Positions 10,652 to 19,885 of a stretch of DNA of 23,890 nt are shown here, piece after piece. The notes under the pieces were generated by a model. The model was not told where the DNA came from and searched no databases. It saw nothing but the letters and a program-made list of their open reading frames with translations. The number at the start of each line of letters is the position of its first letter. Position 1 is the stretch's first letter. The position numbers and the translations under genes were made by a program. This DNA comes from JBKCHH01 sp046302855. GTDB taxonomy: Bacteria; Pseudomonadota; Alphaproteobacteria; Rickettsiales; UBA8987. The stretch lies in assembly GCA_046302855.1 (NCBI GenBank), contig JBKCHH010000060.1:1-23890 (forward strand), given 5' to 3'.

Positions 10652-11092
10652 TTATTTAGGCCCATATTTTTCAAGTGCACAATTTATAGAAAGTGAAGCT
10701 GACTTTGAATTATAATTTAAAACTTCACCAAAATTTACATCTTCGGAAGTGTAATCTAAAAATATAAAAAACCTTCTTTCATCTAATTCTACTAATTGAA
10801 AATTATTATCTATTTCTGAGAAAAAATAAACTATTTGAATAATGGGTGATTTTTTTAATATAGAACAAATCTTTTCAAAAAAAACAGCATCATTATTTGA
10901 AAAGATAGGCACTCTTATAAAATTTATACCATCTTGAGACTTATTTCTAAATATTAAAAAAAATTCGCCCAAATCTTTGCTATTATGAATAGACTCAATA
11001 AGAAAATCAAAGTTTTTTATCTCTTCATTAAGTTCCTTTCTTTTACTTAACAATAAATGCTCTACGATAATTTTTTTTTCAATATTTTGCAT
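10652..11092 (-). CDS. Hypothetical protein coupled to the SAHH-like gene
   Basis: A 146-residue protein of no family I recognise. The N-terminal third is charged and helical (IEKKIIVEHLLLSKRKELNEE). The middle alternates hydrophobic and polar residues as in mixed alpha/beta folds (GEFFLIFRNKSQDG, IIQIVYFFSEIDNN), and the acidic end includes RFFIFLDYTSEDVNFGEV. No signal peptide or membrane helix is evident. The ATG lies 2 nt after the SAHH-like stop with GGGAAGA upstream, so it is the second gene of that unit and probably translationally coupled. The frame is fully intact even though its upstream partner has an internal stop. Function unknown; a role with the SAHH-like protein is inference from coupling only. 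Confidence 0.6.
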   Translation of the reverse strand: MQNIEKKIIVEHLLLSKRKELNEEIKNFDFLIESIHNSKDLGEFFLIFRNKSQDGINFIRVPIFSNNDAVFFEKICSILKKSPIIQIVYFFSEIDNNFQLVELDERRFFIFLDYTSEDVNFGEVLNYNSKSASLSINCALEKYGPK

Positions 11093-11094
11093 TT

Positions 11095-12312
11095 TTATCT
11101 TCCCCTTTCAAAAGATTGTATTGTTTGCCTATAAGCTAATAAATATTGTTCCATAGTAAATCTTTCTAAGTGAGAAATTTTTTCTTTATCTATACTCCCC
11201 GCAGTTAAAAGCTCATGACCTACAAGCCCATGCAAGGATAATGGCATAAATAATGTGGGGTCATCAATACCAAAATTAGATCCTTTTAAGTTCGGGGCAT
11301 CGCCACCACATATTAAATGAATTTTTTTATTTCCGTGGCTATATGTCGTTATTCTTGGTTCTTTTTTCTCAATCTTTGGGTTTATTAAAATTTCTTCAGC
11401 CAAAAGAGTATCTATATCGAGAGTATCATCAGGTGATGTTACTGTTCCAATAATTGTATGATTTCTTATACTATCATACATAAATGGTTTTATAGGAGCT
11501 GTATCAGCACCAACTATTATCATGTTGCATTGAGACACCAATTCTTCAACAGAACCGCATTGAATATTATAACCTTTTTGCCCAGCTTCAATCATTTTTT
11601 CTGGGTTGGTATCAAATACCATAATATTATGGGCTCCATTCATTCTCATCATTTCAGCTGCGTTTGAGCCTAGTTTGCCAAAACCAATTACACCTACTTG
11701 AGTTATGCTGCGCAAATGGTTTCCATAACCTCTAAAACTCTGAGAGATTGGCATAGAAAGCTCCCCTATCAGTTTACCACAAGAATAGTCAGCAAATCTT
11801 TTGATAGGAGATAGGCCAATAGATGCATAATTAACGCCACCTAAATTACATTGTGAAAACCTTTTTTCACCATTTAAACCATATTCAACTATTCCAGCAA
11901 TCGGTAATGCCCTTTTAAAATCTTCTAGGTGGTAAGCTAGGTAGCCACCATGATCTAAAAAAAGAATTCTTTCAGCTTTTATTTGTTTCAATTCATCTAT
12001 TACTTTATCTGGATGCTTTCTAAAATCTTACTTCCTAGATTTAAGACATTTTATTCCCTTGCTTCTAACATATGCTTCAAAATCATCATTTTGTGAAGAA
12101 TCTTTAAATACCAAATGAAGTTGGGAATAAGCACCGCATATATTTTTTGCCGCATCAATTGTTGGCATTCCCGTAAACATTGAATGAGTAATTAATACAA
12201 CCGCAACATTTGCTATTGGCTCTCTTCCCTCAAATATTAAAGTATTTAATCTATCACCTGTAGAATTGAATTCTCGATAAGGTTGACTATACAATCTATC
12301 TTTTTTACTCAT
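11095..12312 (-). pseudogene. Adenosylhomocysteinase-like gene interrupted by one in-frame TAA
   Basis: One reading frame of 404 sense codons runs from ATG 12312 to TAA 11095, broken only by TAA at 12030-12028 (codon 95). Both sides look coding: the upstream part ends SKGIKCLKSRK, and the sequence continues after the stop in the same frame as DFRKHPDKVIDELKQIKAER. The layout follows S-adenosylhomocysteine hydrolase: a catalytic part with a LFLDHGGYLAY block (like LxDDGGD), the NAD Rossmann motif GFGKLG (about codons 210-215) with the acidic VFDTNP after it, a CNMIIVGAD block, and a SNFGIDDPTLFMP segment resembling the family's C-terminal 'G-H-P-S-F-V-M-S'. The usual GYGDVGKG and His-x-Thr motifs are not kept, so it is a divergent homologue, not a standard SahH. 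A TTG at 11991 could start a 298-residue downstream product. An AGGG lies about 9 nt before the ATG. Confidence 0.7.
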
Positions 12313-12388
12313 TAAAAATACCCTAAACTTTATATATTGTTTAACTTAATAATTGGATTTATATCAAGATTGTTTCAAATTTGTTAAT

Positions 12389-12409
12389 ATCTTAAATATA
12401 TATTAAGAT
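12389..12409. promoter_or_regulatory. Perfect 7-bp inverted repeat upstream of the SAHH-like gene
   Basis: ATCTTAA (12389-12395) and TTAAGAT (12403-12409) flank a 7-bp AT centre. It lies in the 130-bp gap downstream of flgD and upstream of the SAHH-like ATG, both on the reverse strand. It could be an operator or a weak terminator; there is no GC-rich stem, so an operator or chance is likelier. Confidence 0.3.
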
Positions 12410-12442
12410 GAGGGTTAAATTAAGGAAAGAAAATCCCACCCA

Positions 12443-13615
12443 CTACTTCACCGCGAATTCGGTGATATTGGCAACATCTTGATAAACACCATTTACCAAA
12501 ATTTGCGGGCTTTGCCCACTTAAATTGACAGATGAAATTGTTCCCTTAGTAAAGGTCTGCACTGGCACAAAGGAACCATTTTGTATCTTATCTATTCTTA
12601 CCTGATAAACCCCATCATTTGCAAGTTGCCCATTGGTTTTTTTGCCATCCCAAACAAATTGATCAATCTTAGTGCCGGTGGCGGCTGGGGTAGTGGCGGA
12701 ATATACTTCCGCACCACTTGTAGCATTTAGCACCCTTACCCTATACTGGCTGTTTGCCTCCGCATTATACAAAATAAATGGATTGGTGCTGGCACCACTG
12801 GTAAAGCGAACCCCATCGGTATTCACACTTACAATTTTATTTAAGTAGTTGGAATAGTCTATGCTACTGGTTGGGTTAATTGGCGTAGAAGTATCTACAT
12901 TATAAACGCTACCTATATCGGCTATGGCGTAGTCTAGCCCATTGATGGTGGCGGTTGGTTTGGTTTTATTCTGCACATTAATGGAGGAAACTAAACCAGC
13001 TACATATACAGGCAGGGCTTCAGTTTTGCCGTCTGTTTTTACTAGTTCAACCTTTACCTTATAATTGCCCACTGGTTGCTGAGCTCCAGCCGAATTTTTA
13101 CCATCCCACGCAAATTCGTTTTTACCATTTTTAGTTTGCAGTGAAGATGAAAATATCTCATCGCCACCCGCATTAGTGATGGTAATCTTCGCATTTGCTA
13201 AGGCAACGGATGAATTAAAGGTAAAGTTAGCGCCATCTTGCCTTAGTGGAAAGGTATCTGATTTTACATCTACAACTTTGTTTAAATAGTCAAACAATCC
13301 ACTACCACCGCCTGCACCACCAGCCCCAGCTGAATTAGCATCCACTAAAGATTGTAGCAACTGATTAGTTTTTGCCACCCCTGCCGTTTGCGTTAAAATA
13401 GCAATTTGGGTGAACATGTCTTTATTATCAACAGGGTCGTTAGGGTCTTGGTTTTGAAGCTGAGCAAATAACAGCTTAAAATACGCCTGCACATTATCGC
13501 CTAAACTGGTTTGATTTCCATTAGTTTTAGTAGCCGCAGTTTGCGAATCCACATATTTTTTTAAACCTTCATCAATGGAAGAGGTGTTAGTTGTTGTTGC
13601 GACAGATGCTACCAT
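12443..13615 (-). CDS. flgD: Flagellar hook-capping protein FlgD with a duplicated C-terminal module
   Basis: FlgD sits at the tip of the growing hook and orders the addition of hook subunits. The N-terminal export and cap region is clear: FKLLFAQLQNQDPNDPVDNKDMFTQIA lies around 46-71. A Gly/Ala-rich linker (96-106) follows. Two similar modules then occur in tandem: about 107-240 (DYLNKVVDVKSDTF, NEFAWDGKNSAG, GNYKVKVEL, LVSSINVQ, IADIGSVY) and 255-390 (NYLNKIVSVNTDGV, DQFVWDGKKTNG, GVYQVRIDK, TISSVNLS, VANITEF). Each corresponds to the single Tudor/FnIII-like C-terminal part of ordinary FlgD, so the protein is about 390 residues instead of ~230. I use the ATG at 13615; an in-frame TTG at 13627 would overlap fliK. 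fliK lies just upstream (4-bp gap), a common alphaproteobacterial pair. Confidence 0.92.
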   Translation of the reverse strand: MVASVATTTNTSSIDEGLKKYVDSQTAATKTNGNQTSLGDNVQAYFKLLFAQLQNQDPNDPVDNKDMFTQIAILTQTAGVAKTNQLLQSLVDANSAGAGGAGGGSGLFDYLNKVVDVKSDTFPLRQDGANFTFNSSVALANAKITITNAGGDEIFSSSLQTKNGKNEFAWDGKNSAGAQQPVGNYKVKVELVKTDGKTEALPVYVAGLVSSINVQNKTKPTATINGLDYAIADIGSVYNVDTSTPINPTSSIDYSNYLNKIVSVNTDGVRFTSGASTNPFILYNAEANSQYRVRVLNATSGAEVYSATTPAATGTKIDQFVWDGKKTNGQLANDGVYQVRIDKIQNGSFVPVQTFTKGTISSVNLSGQSPQILVNGVYQDVANITEFAVK

Positions 13616-13619
13616 ATGA

Positions 13620-15326
13620 TTATACAAAAATGTTAATTAGGTTTAGGGAAGAAGAATAAGAGCGGATGGCGGAAGTGCTGGCAATTAAATCTTCTGAAAT
13701 TGAATTTTTTACGCCACCAAAAAAACCATTTTGCAAAGAATCAAAATATTCCCGCCTTGCCTGCTGTTGCATAAACTGATTATTACTTCTTAAATCAAAG
13801 CTAATATTACTGCCATCTACTTTTAAATTATTGTTTTCAAATATTTTTTCGATTGATGCCCTATCATTTTTTAAAGCCTCATAGGCGTTTTTATTTTCAG
13901 CCGTAATGCTAACTTTGGTTTCGCCAGATTGATTATTACTACTGTTAATTTCTACTGTCACCTTGCCTAAATTTTCAGGGAATAGGTTAATTTCTATTTT
14001 GTGATCACCAGATTTTGGGCTATTGCCAATATAGTTTTCCACCTTAACTAACACTTGGTGAGAAATTGGGTTGGTAAGGGTTTCGGTTTTGGTGTGATGA
14101 GTTTGAGTGGTTTGTGTTAGAGGGGTATTATTGATAGAGGGGTCTTTATCAATAACCTCAAATTTTACGGATAAGTTTTTGTTATCATTATTTATTTCTT
14201 CAGGTAAGTTTATGGCTTGTTCATCTTGATTTTGGCTACTGCTATCTTGATTCTGTTTATTATTATTTTCTGCTAAGTTATTGATTTTTTGGGTAATACT
14301 TGTAGTTATAGTTTGAGTGGCATTTGCGGTAGTATCTTTTTTATCATCCTTTATTTGTGTGGTAGGTTGCTTGTTTTCTATTGTAGATAAGGCTTTAATT
14401 ACTTGATTATCAATTTGTGGATTGCTGATTTTTGCACTAACATCAACCTGATTTTTTGCATCATTAATACTAGATAAATTATTGTTTAACTGATCTAAAT
14501 TATCTTCAATTTTTTCTAGTTGTGCGAATATTTTGCTTAATTCTTGTGGCGAAAGTTGAGAAGACTTTTCCTTTAAACTGGTTTCAATTTTCTGCAAATT
14601 ATTGGCAATATTATTTAGTTTGGCCAAGTCTTCATTTTGATTAGTAGGGGCGATAATTACATTAATAAAAGCTATTAAGTTATTGTTGAAGCTATCTATA
14701 TTTAAGGCATCATCTTGGTTTTTAGAAACTTCGGTAGTGTTTTCACTATCCTTTGGCTTTTCCGCTACCTTATTATTGGAGGTATTAGAGGAATTTTTTA
14801 TCCCTAAAGAATTTTCCGCCACTAGTTTTTTTAATAGAGCAAAAATCCCATCAATAGATTTAAGTGCCGTGCTGGTTGCCTCTGGTATTTGCTTTGTTTG
14901 GGGTTGCGTTTCAATAGTTTGAGTAGTTTGGATAGTAGTCTCCACTGCATTTGTTGTAATTTGCCCAGAAATATTATTCTTAGCATTTTGAAGTAGTGCT
15001 TCAATTTTATTTAGCAAATTATTAATATTGCTTAGCAAATCTTGTGGGATAGCCTGTTCTTGATTAGTAATCTTTAGTAAATTCTGGCTAGGTAAAATAT
15101 TATCACTTTGTAAAATATTACCCAAGTCTATTTTTTTATCTTCTGCCTTATTATTAGTAATGCCAAGTTTTGCTAATATATCTAAAAAATTTGCCCCTTC
15201 TGTGTTATTGGCATTACCTATGTTCAATAAGCCACCACTACTACCAATTATACCAAGCAGGTCTATCCCCTTGCCATAAGCGTTAGCACCAGCGTTTAAA
15301 TTATTTGAACCATTACCTAGTATCAT
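13620..15326 (-). CDS. fliK: Flagellar hook-length control protein FliK
   Basis: A secreted molecular ruler that measures the hook and switches export specificity from hook to filament subunits. The 568-residue protein has a long, low-complexity Asn/Gln/Lys/Thr-rich N-terminal part (1-420) expected for a ruler. The conserved C-terminal Flg_hook domain follows at about 427-515: KIEINLFPENLGKVTVEI carries the L-x-P-x-x-L-G-x-V-x-V motif at 448-456, then SITAENKNAYEALKNDRASI. The start ATG at 15326 is clear. It is followed directly by flgD, which supports the assignment because the N-terminal part alone would not. No other flagellar genes are in the window. Ruler length varies widely between species and here is moderately long. 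Confidence 0.88.
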   Translation of the reverse strand: MILGNGSNNLNAGANAYGKGIDLLGIIGSSGGLLNIGNANNTEGANFLDILAKLGITNNKAEDKKIDLGNILQSDNILPSQNLLKITNQEQAIPQDLLSNINNLLNKIEALLQNAKNNISGQITTNAVETTIQTTQTIETQPQTKQIPEATSTALKSIDGIFALLKKLVAENSLGIKNSSNTSNNKVAEKPKDSENTTEVSKNQDDALNIDSFNNNLIAFINVIIAPTNQNEDLAKLNNIANNLQKIETSLKEKSSQLSPQELSKIFAQLEKIEDNLDQLNNNLSSINDAKNQVDVSAKISNPQIDNQVIKALSTIENKQPTTQIKDDKKDTTANATQTITTSITQKINNLAENNNKQNQDSSSQNQDEQAINLPEEINNDNKNLSVKFEVIDKDPSINNTPLTQTTQTHHTKTETLTNPISHQVLVKVENYIGNSPKSGDHKIEINLFPENLGKVTVEINSSNNQSGETKVSITAENKNAYEALKNDRASIEKIFENNNLKVDGSNISFDLRSNNQFMQQQARREYFDSLQNGFFGGVKNSISEDLIASTSAIRSYSSSLNLINIFV

Positions 15327-15341
15327 AAACAGAATAATTAC

Positions 15342-15360
15342 ATAATGAATTATGCATTAT
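15342..15360. promoter_or_regulatory. Inverted repeat in the fliK-typA divergent region
   Basis: ATAATG (15342-15347) and CATTAT (15355-15360) flank AATTATG, about 16 bp upstream of fliK and 112 bp before typA. It could be an operator for either divergent gene, or simple AT-rich chance. Confidence 0.25.
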
Positions 15361-15471
15361 CTGTGCCAAAAACTAGAAACCTATCTAAAAACTAGTGATT
15401 AACTTAATCCTTCCCTATTATAAAAAATATACTATGAAAAGCTCACAAAAATTCAACAGTTCTAAAATTTT

Positions 15472-17289
15472 ATGGAAATAAGAAATATCGCCATTATCGC
15501 GCATGTGGATCACGGTAAAACTACTCTGGTAGATAACATGCTTAAGCAAAGTGGCACCTTTAAGGCTCACCAGCATGTGGAAGAAAGGGTTATGGATTCA
15601 AATGCCTTAGAGAAAGAACGGGGCATTACCATTCTTGCAAAATGCACCTCAATTGAGTGGAAAAACTATCGCATAAATATAGTAGATACACCGGGCCACG
15701 CAGATTTTGGCGGTGAAGTTGAGCGGATTTTAACCATGGTAGATTGCGTAGTATTATTAGTAGATTCAGCTGAAGGCCCCCTTCCACAAACTAAGTTTGT
15801 GCTAACAAAGGCTTTGGGCTTAGGAATGAAGCCAATAGTAGTTATCAACAAAATTGATAGAAGTGATGCTAGGCCAAATGAAGTTCACGATGAAATTTTT
15901 GATCTGTTTGATAAGCTAGGTGCTAATGAACAACAGCTTGATTTCCCAACTCTATTTGCGGTTGGAAGAGACGGCTGGGCAGTAAAGGATTACAAAAATG
16001 ATGAGCGAAAAGATTTATCGCCATTGTTCGATTTAATAGTTTCGCATGTGCCAGCCCCTTCGGTGGATGAAAATGCTCCATTTTCAATGCTGGTAACGCA
16101 AATTGATTCAGACCCATATGTTGGCAGAATTCTAATTGGAAAAATCTATTCTGGAAAGGTGCGGGTTGGAATGTCTGTTAAGGCTATAGCTCAAGATGGC
16201 AAGCCAGTTGAGCAGACTAAAGTTACCAAAGTGTTAGTTTTCCGTGGCATTCAAAGGGTTGCACAGGATGAAGCCGTTGCAGGCGATATCATTTGCCTAG
16301 CTGGCTTTACTAAGGCGACAGTATCAGATACCCTGTGCGATTTGGCAATAGAAGAGCCAATCCATTCAGACCCTATTGATCCACCAACCCTTGCCATGAC
16401 CTTTAGCGTAAATGATTCGCCATTTATGGGTAAGGAAGGAAGCAAGGTTACTAGCCGTGCCATTGGCGAAAGGCTGTTTAAAGAGGCGGAAAGCAATATA
16501 GCCCTAAAGGTAAGCGATACAGAAAATAAAGATGGCTATGAGGTTTCAGGGCGTGGTGAATTGCAACTTGGTGTTTTAATTGAAACCCTGCGTCGTGAAG
16601 GCTTTGAGCTTTCAATTTCTCGCCCAAGGGTAATTTTCAAGCAAGAAAATGGGCAAAAGCTAGAACCATTTGAAGAGGTAATTGTAGATGTGGATGAAGA
16701 ATATTCAGGCGTGGTGGTAGAAAAGCTATCCAAAAGAAAGGCTGAAATGGTGGATATGAGGCAAAGTGGCGGTGGCAAAATCCGCATAGTATTTGTTGGC
16801 CCTGCTAGGGGGCTAATTGGCTACCTATCTGAATTTAGAACTGATACTAGGGGAACTGGTATTATGAACCGTATTTTCCACTCATATGCTCCCTACAAGG
16901 GGCCGATCGAAAAGCAAAGAAACGGCGTACTTATTTCTATGGAAGATGGTGATGCTACAGGCTACGCCCTGTTCAACCTAGCTGATAGGGGGATTATGTT
17001 TATCGATCACGGCACTAAAGTTTATAAGGGCATGATAATTGGCGAACATTCTAAAGATAATGATTTAGAGGTAAACCCAATTAGGGGCAAACAGCTTACC
17101 AACATTAGGGCGGCTGGTAAAGATGACTCTATAAAGCTACCACCTCCAAAGAAAATTATTCTAGAAGAGGCAATTTCATACATTGAAGATGATGAATTGA
17201 TTGAGGTAACACCTAAAGCCATCCGTATTCGTAAACGCTATCTTGACCCTAACCTACGGGTTAGAATGATGAAGAAGGATAAAGCCTAA
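15472..17289 (+). CDS. typA: Ribosome-associated GTPase TypA/BipA
   Basis: A translational GTPase of the EF-G family involved in 50S ribosome assembly, cold and stress adaptation. The 605 residues match the family. The G domain shows G1 AHVDHGKTT (10-18), G2 within RGITI (50-54), G3 DTPGH (72-76) and G4 NKID (126-129). Domain II follows (about 200-300), then the EF-G-like domains III and V and the BipA C-terminal part (RMMKKDKA at the end). Blocks such as [12 protein letters not shown] and VSKRKAEM-like [12 protein letters not shown] (about 418-429) are typical. The ATG at 15472 has no clear Shine-Dalgarno motif. leuB follows after 21 bp. It is divergent from fliK. Complete, with no visible defects. 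Confidence 0.97.
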   Translation: MEIRNIAIIAHVDHGKTTLVDNMLKQSGTFKAHQHVEERVMDSNALEKERGITILAKCTSIEWKNYRINIVDTPGHADFGGEVERILTMVDCVVLLVDSAEGPLPQTKFVLTKALGLGMKPIVVINKIDRSDARPNEVHDEIFDLFDKLGANEQQLDFPTLFAVGRDGWAVKDYKNDERKDLSPLFDLIVSHVPAPSVDENAPFSMLVTQIDSDPYVGRILIGKIYSGKVRVGMSVKAIAQDGKPVEQTKVTKVLVFRGIQRVAQDEAVAGDIICLAGFTKATVSDTLCDLAIEEPIHSDPIDPPTLAMTFSVNDSPFMGKEGSKVTSRAIGERLFKEAESNIALKVSDTENKDGYEVSGRGELQLGVLIETLRREGFELSISRPRVIFKQENGQKLEPFEEVIVDVDEEYSGVVVEKLSKRKAEMVDMRQSGGGKIRIVFVGPARGLIGYLSEFRTDTRGTGIMNRIFHSYAPYKGPIEKQRNGVLISMEDGDATGYALFNLADRGIMFIDHGTKVYKGMIIGEHSKDNDLEVNPIRGKQLTNIRAAGKDDSIKLPPPKKIILEEAISYIEDDELIEVTPKAIRIRKRYLDPNLRVRMMKKDKA

Positions 17290-17299
17290 AGTCTAGTTT

Positions 17300-17304
17300 G
17301 GAGG
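17300..17304 (+). promoter_or_regulatory. Strong Shine-Dalgarno site for leuB
   Basis: GGAGG six bases before the leuB ATG is the best ribosome-binding site in the window; most genes here have weak ones, so leuB may be translated independently of typA. Confidence 0.7.
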
Positions 17305-17310
17305 TTTATT

Positions 17311-18405
17311 ATGTCCAAAAAAATATTAATTCTAGCAGGCGATGGCATTGGCAAGGAAATTTGCCAGCAAGCACTTAAGGTTTTAGAGTTCTTTAACAAA
17401 AACCATCAGTTTAGTTTTGATGAGGCGGATATTGGCGGGGTTGCTATAGATAACTATAAAAATCCATATCCCAAAGAAACCTCTACAAAAGCAAAGGCGG
17501 CCGATGCTATTTTGCTGGGTGCTGTTGGCGGCCCAAAGTGGGATAATTTGGGCATGAATGAACGCCCAGAAAAGGGTTTGCTTGGTATTAGAAAGGAACT
17601 AGAGCTTTTTGCCAACTTTCGCCCTGCTAAAATTTTTAATGAGCTGGTAGATGCCTCCAGCCTTAAAAAAGAGGTTGTTGCAGGGCTAGATATTCTAATT
17701 TTAAGGGAGCTAACGGGGGATGTTTATTTTGGCGAACCAAAGGGTATTGAAAATTTAGCAAATGGCGAAAAAAAAGCTTACAATACAATGGTTTATTCAA
17801 CGCACGAAATAGAGCGAATTGCCAAGGTTGCCTTTGAAACTGCAAGAAAAAGGGGCAAAAAGCTATGTTCCATAGATAAGGCAAATGTGCTAATTACCTC
17901 AAAATACTGGCGGGAAGTGGTTGAAACCGTGCATAAAAATTACGCAGATGTAGAGCTTTCGCATATGTATGTAGATAATGCCGCCATGCAACTGGTTAGA
18001 AACCCCAAGCAGTTTGATGTTATACTAACGGGCAATATTTTTGGCGATATTTTATCAGACATTGCCGCCCAGCTTACCGGCTCGCTAGGCATGCTGCCTT
18101 CCGCCTCTATTGGTAATAACCTTGATAAATGTAGCCATTTGTATGAGCCAATACATGGTTCTGCCCCAGATATTGCCGGCAAAAACCTTGCCAACCCCAT
18201 CGCCACCATTTTAAGCGTAGCCATGATGTTTGAATATTCTTTCAACATGAAAAAGCAGGCCTTGATGATTGAAGATGCAATTTCCGCCGTATTAAAGCAG
18301 GGCTACAGAACCGCCGATATTAAAAATTCTGCAACTAGCAAAGATAAAATTCTAGGAACTAAAGAAATGGGCGAAAAGATTTTGGGTGAGCTGAGGGGTT
18401 TATAA
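17311..18405 (+). CDS. leuB: 3-isopropylmalate dehydrogenase
   Basis: NAD-dependent oxidation and decarboxylation of 3-isopropylmalate to 2-ketoisocaproate in leucine synthesis. The 364 residues match type-I LeuB. Early residues LAGDGIGKE (8-16) are the standard start. The LeuB-specific substrate segment [21 protein letters not shown] supplies the gamma-chain pocket and arginines. Further blocks are [15 protein letters not shown], the catalytic Tyr and Lys regions ([18 protein letters not shown]), the metal aspartates in [20 protein letters not shown], and the NAD-binding [18 protein letters not shown]. Start and GGAGG site are clear. It may be co-transcribed with typA (21 bp upstream) and the unknown gene 1 nt downstream. 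leuACD are not nearby, so the leucine genes are scattered. Confidence 0.97.
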   Translation: MSKKILILAGDGIGKEICQQALKVLEFFNKNHQFSFDEADIGGVAIDNYKNPYPKETSTKAKAADAILLGAVGGPKWDNLGMNERPEKGLLGIRKELELFANFRPAKIFNELVDASSLKKEVVAGLDILILRELTGDVYFGEPKGIENLANGEKKAYNTMVYSTHEIERIAKVAFETARKRGKKLCSIDKANVLITSKYWREVVETVHKNYADVELSHMYVDNAAMQLVRNPKQFDVILTGNIFGDILSDIAAQLTGSLGMLPSASIGNNLDKCSHLYEPIHGSAPDIAGKNLANPIATILSVAMMFEYSFNMKKQALMIEDAISAVLKQGYRTADIKNSATSKDKILGTKEMGEKILGELRGL

Positions 18406-18406
18406 T

Positions 18407-19288
18407 ATGGAAAAAACAATAATAGAAAACTATAGAAATCAATTAAGTGTTTTAAGTAAAACAATAGAAGAATTGAAAGAGAAACTTAAAAATAATGCTA
18501 ATATAAAGGATGATTTTAGTTTATTTTTAGAAAATTTTAAGAAAATAGAATTAATAACAGACGAGCAACTAAAAATTGATCTAAATTCAACCAAAGCATT
18601 AACAACTGACTTAATACAAGCCAAAAATAATTTAGTTATCCTCAATAGCTTATTGAAAATCAATAATCTCGATGATTTCAATCTTATTGTTAATACTGAT
18701 TATATTAATGCTAAAGGCCGTATAGAAGCTTTCATTTCAGAAATAGAAAGAATACAAAGGATAAATGACTATAACAAAGCATTTAAAGATAAAATTAATA
18801 TTTTTATAAAAAGAAAAAGAACCAACTTACTGTTAGGTTTGGGGTTTTTTACTCTTACAATAATTGTTATCGGGCTTTTAATAGCACTTGCAATTTGTAA
18901 TTTTCCTTTTAGCTCACACGCCCAAAAAATAATTGATATAATTTCTAGCCTAAATAATAAGGGCGTGAAAATAAATCATAGCCTTATATATTTTCTACCA
19001 AAACTTTTGTATGTTAGCTGTTTGTTATTTTTAATTAACATTTGCTACAACAACTATAGCTTTCATAAAAACCTCGCCAACCTTTATAGAGATAAAATGG
19101 ATATGGCTAACCAGCTTTTAGCTTTGCTAGAAGCTAGACAAGATCCTAAAGAAAGAGAAACTATTCTAAACAAAATGCTAGAAATTCTAACCAAAGATAG
19201 GGAATTTGGGGTTAAAAACTATGGCACTGGGCTTGGTATTAGCTCTTCCCTGCCAATTACCCTTACCACAAACACCAAGCAAAGCTAG
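18407..19288 (+). CDS. Hypothetical two-TM coiled-coil membrane protein
   Basis: A 293-residue protein of no family I recognise. The first ~135 residues are charged, Leu/Ile-rich helices likely to form a coiled coil (KTIEELKEKLKNN, AFISEIERIQRINDYN). Two hydrophobic segments follow, about 141-164 (LLLGLGFFTLTIIVIGLL) and 194-213 (YFLPKLLYVSCLLFLINI), with a short loop between. The C-terminal part is helical and charged (NLYRDKMDMANQLLALLEARQDPKER), ending in a Ser/Thr tail. By topology the coiled coil and the tail would both face the cytoplasm. The ATG follows the leuB stop by one base, so it is probably translated with leuB. Codon choice looks more AT-biased than its neighbours by eye. It ends 66 bp from the convergent infC. 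Function unknown. Confidence 0.65.
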   Translation: MEKTIIENYRNQLSVLSKTIEELKEKLKNNANIKDDFSLFLENFKKIELITDEQLKIDLNSTKALTTDLIQAKNNLVILNSLLKINNLDDFNLIVNTDYINAKGRIEAFISEIERIQRINDYNKAFKDKINIFIKRKRTNLLLGLGFFTLTIIVIGLLIALAICNFPFSSHAQKIIDIISSLNNKGVKINHSLIYFLPKLLYVSCLLFLINICYNNYSFHKNLANLYRDKMDMANQLLALLEARQDPKERETILNKMLEILTKDREFGVKNYGTGLGISSSLPITLTTNTKQS

Positions 19289-19335
19289 TGGGGAAAAAGT
19301 CATTGCAAGCCATTTGTAGCCACCTACCAACTTTT

Positions 19336-19350
19336 GTATTTAGCAAATAC
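19336..19350. terminator. Weak hairpin between convergent genes
   Basis: GTATTT-AGC-AAATAC forms a 6-bp stem between the ends of the two-TM gene and infC. There is a CTTTT before it but only a weak T-run after it, so termination on either strand is doubtful. Confidence 0.25.
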
Positions 19351-19354
19351 TTCT

Positions 19355-19876
19355 CTACTCCTTCACATCAATGGGGCTTAGGATAGCCATTATAACCTTG
19401 CCATCAAACTTTGGGTTAGATTCTGCTTTGGCTATATCTTTTAAGGCTTCAGTAATTTTTTTGAATATTTCAAAACCAATTTCTTGGTGAGATGCCTCCC
19501 TACCCTTAAAACGCAGGGAAAACTTTACCTTATCGCCATTGTTAATAAAGTTTTTGGCGTAGTTTAATTTAACTTCTAAATCATGCGGAGAGATGTTTGG
19601 GCGAAGCATTAGCTCTTTTAATTGCACAATCTTCTGCTTCTTTTTGGCAATTTTTGCCTTTTTTTCCTGCTCGTAGCAATATTTGCCGTAGTTCATTATT
19701 TTACACACTGGAGGCTCAGCATTTGGGGAAAGTTCCACCAAGTCATAACCTTCATCCACTGCCATTTGCAAGGCTTCTCTAGTTGGCATTACACCAAGTG
19801 CACCCCGCTCTTCGTGAACTACACGAACTGATTCCGCTCTAATTTGTCTGTTTAATCTATGTTTAGGCTTTAACAA
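19355..19876 (-). CDS. infC: Translation initiation factor IF-3 (TTG start)
   Basis: Binds the 30S subunit, prevents premature 50S joining and proofreads start codons. The 173 residues have both IF-3 domains: the N domain (HRLNRQIRAESVRVV, YDLVELSPNAEPPVCKIMNYGKY, to about 70), a lysine-rich linker helix (QEKKAKIAKKKQK), and the C domain (ELMLRPNISPHDLEVK, VKFSLRFKGREASHQEIG). The only in-frame start before the domain is TTG at 19876: a stop lies 4 codons upstream, and AGGA (19887-19884) is seven bases away. E. coli infC famously uses AUU so IF-3 can repress itself; a TTG start fits the same logic here but is inference. The gene follows the membrane protein by 9 bp. The usual rpmI-rplT partners are absent downstream. 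Confidence 0.95.
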   Translation of the reverse strand: MLKPKHRLNRQIRAESVRVVHEERGALGVMPTREALQMAVDEGYDLVELSPNAEPPVCKIMNYGKYCYEQEKKAKIAKKKQKIVQLKELMLRPNISPHDLEVKLNYAKNFINNGDKVKFSLRFKGREASHQEIGFEIFKKITEALKDIAKAESNPKFDGKVIMAILSPIDVKE

Positions 19877-19885
19877 GCTACCATC

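Noticed and set aside
11095..11991. 298-codon frame from TTG as an independent intact gene
   Set aside because: Its upstream part aligns in frame with the preceding 94 codons and the SAHH layout needs both, so I treat it as one broken gene; restart at the TTG is only an option.
11095..12312. Canonical adenosylhomocysteinase (ahcY)
   Set aside because: Key NAD and catalytic motifs are changed, so I give only 'SAHH-like' and no symbol.
13615..13627. flgD start at TTG 13627
   Set aside because: It would overlap the fliK end; the ATG at 13615 is simpler.
15368..15396. Direct repeats AAAAACTAG near fliK-typA, also seen near 23668
   Set aside because: Short AT-rich words with no symmetry or conserved spacing; likely chance.
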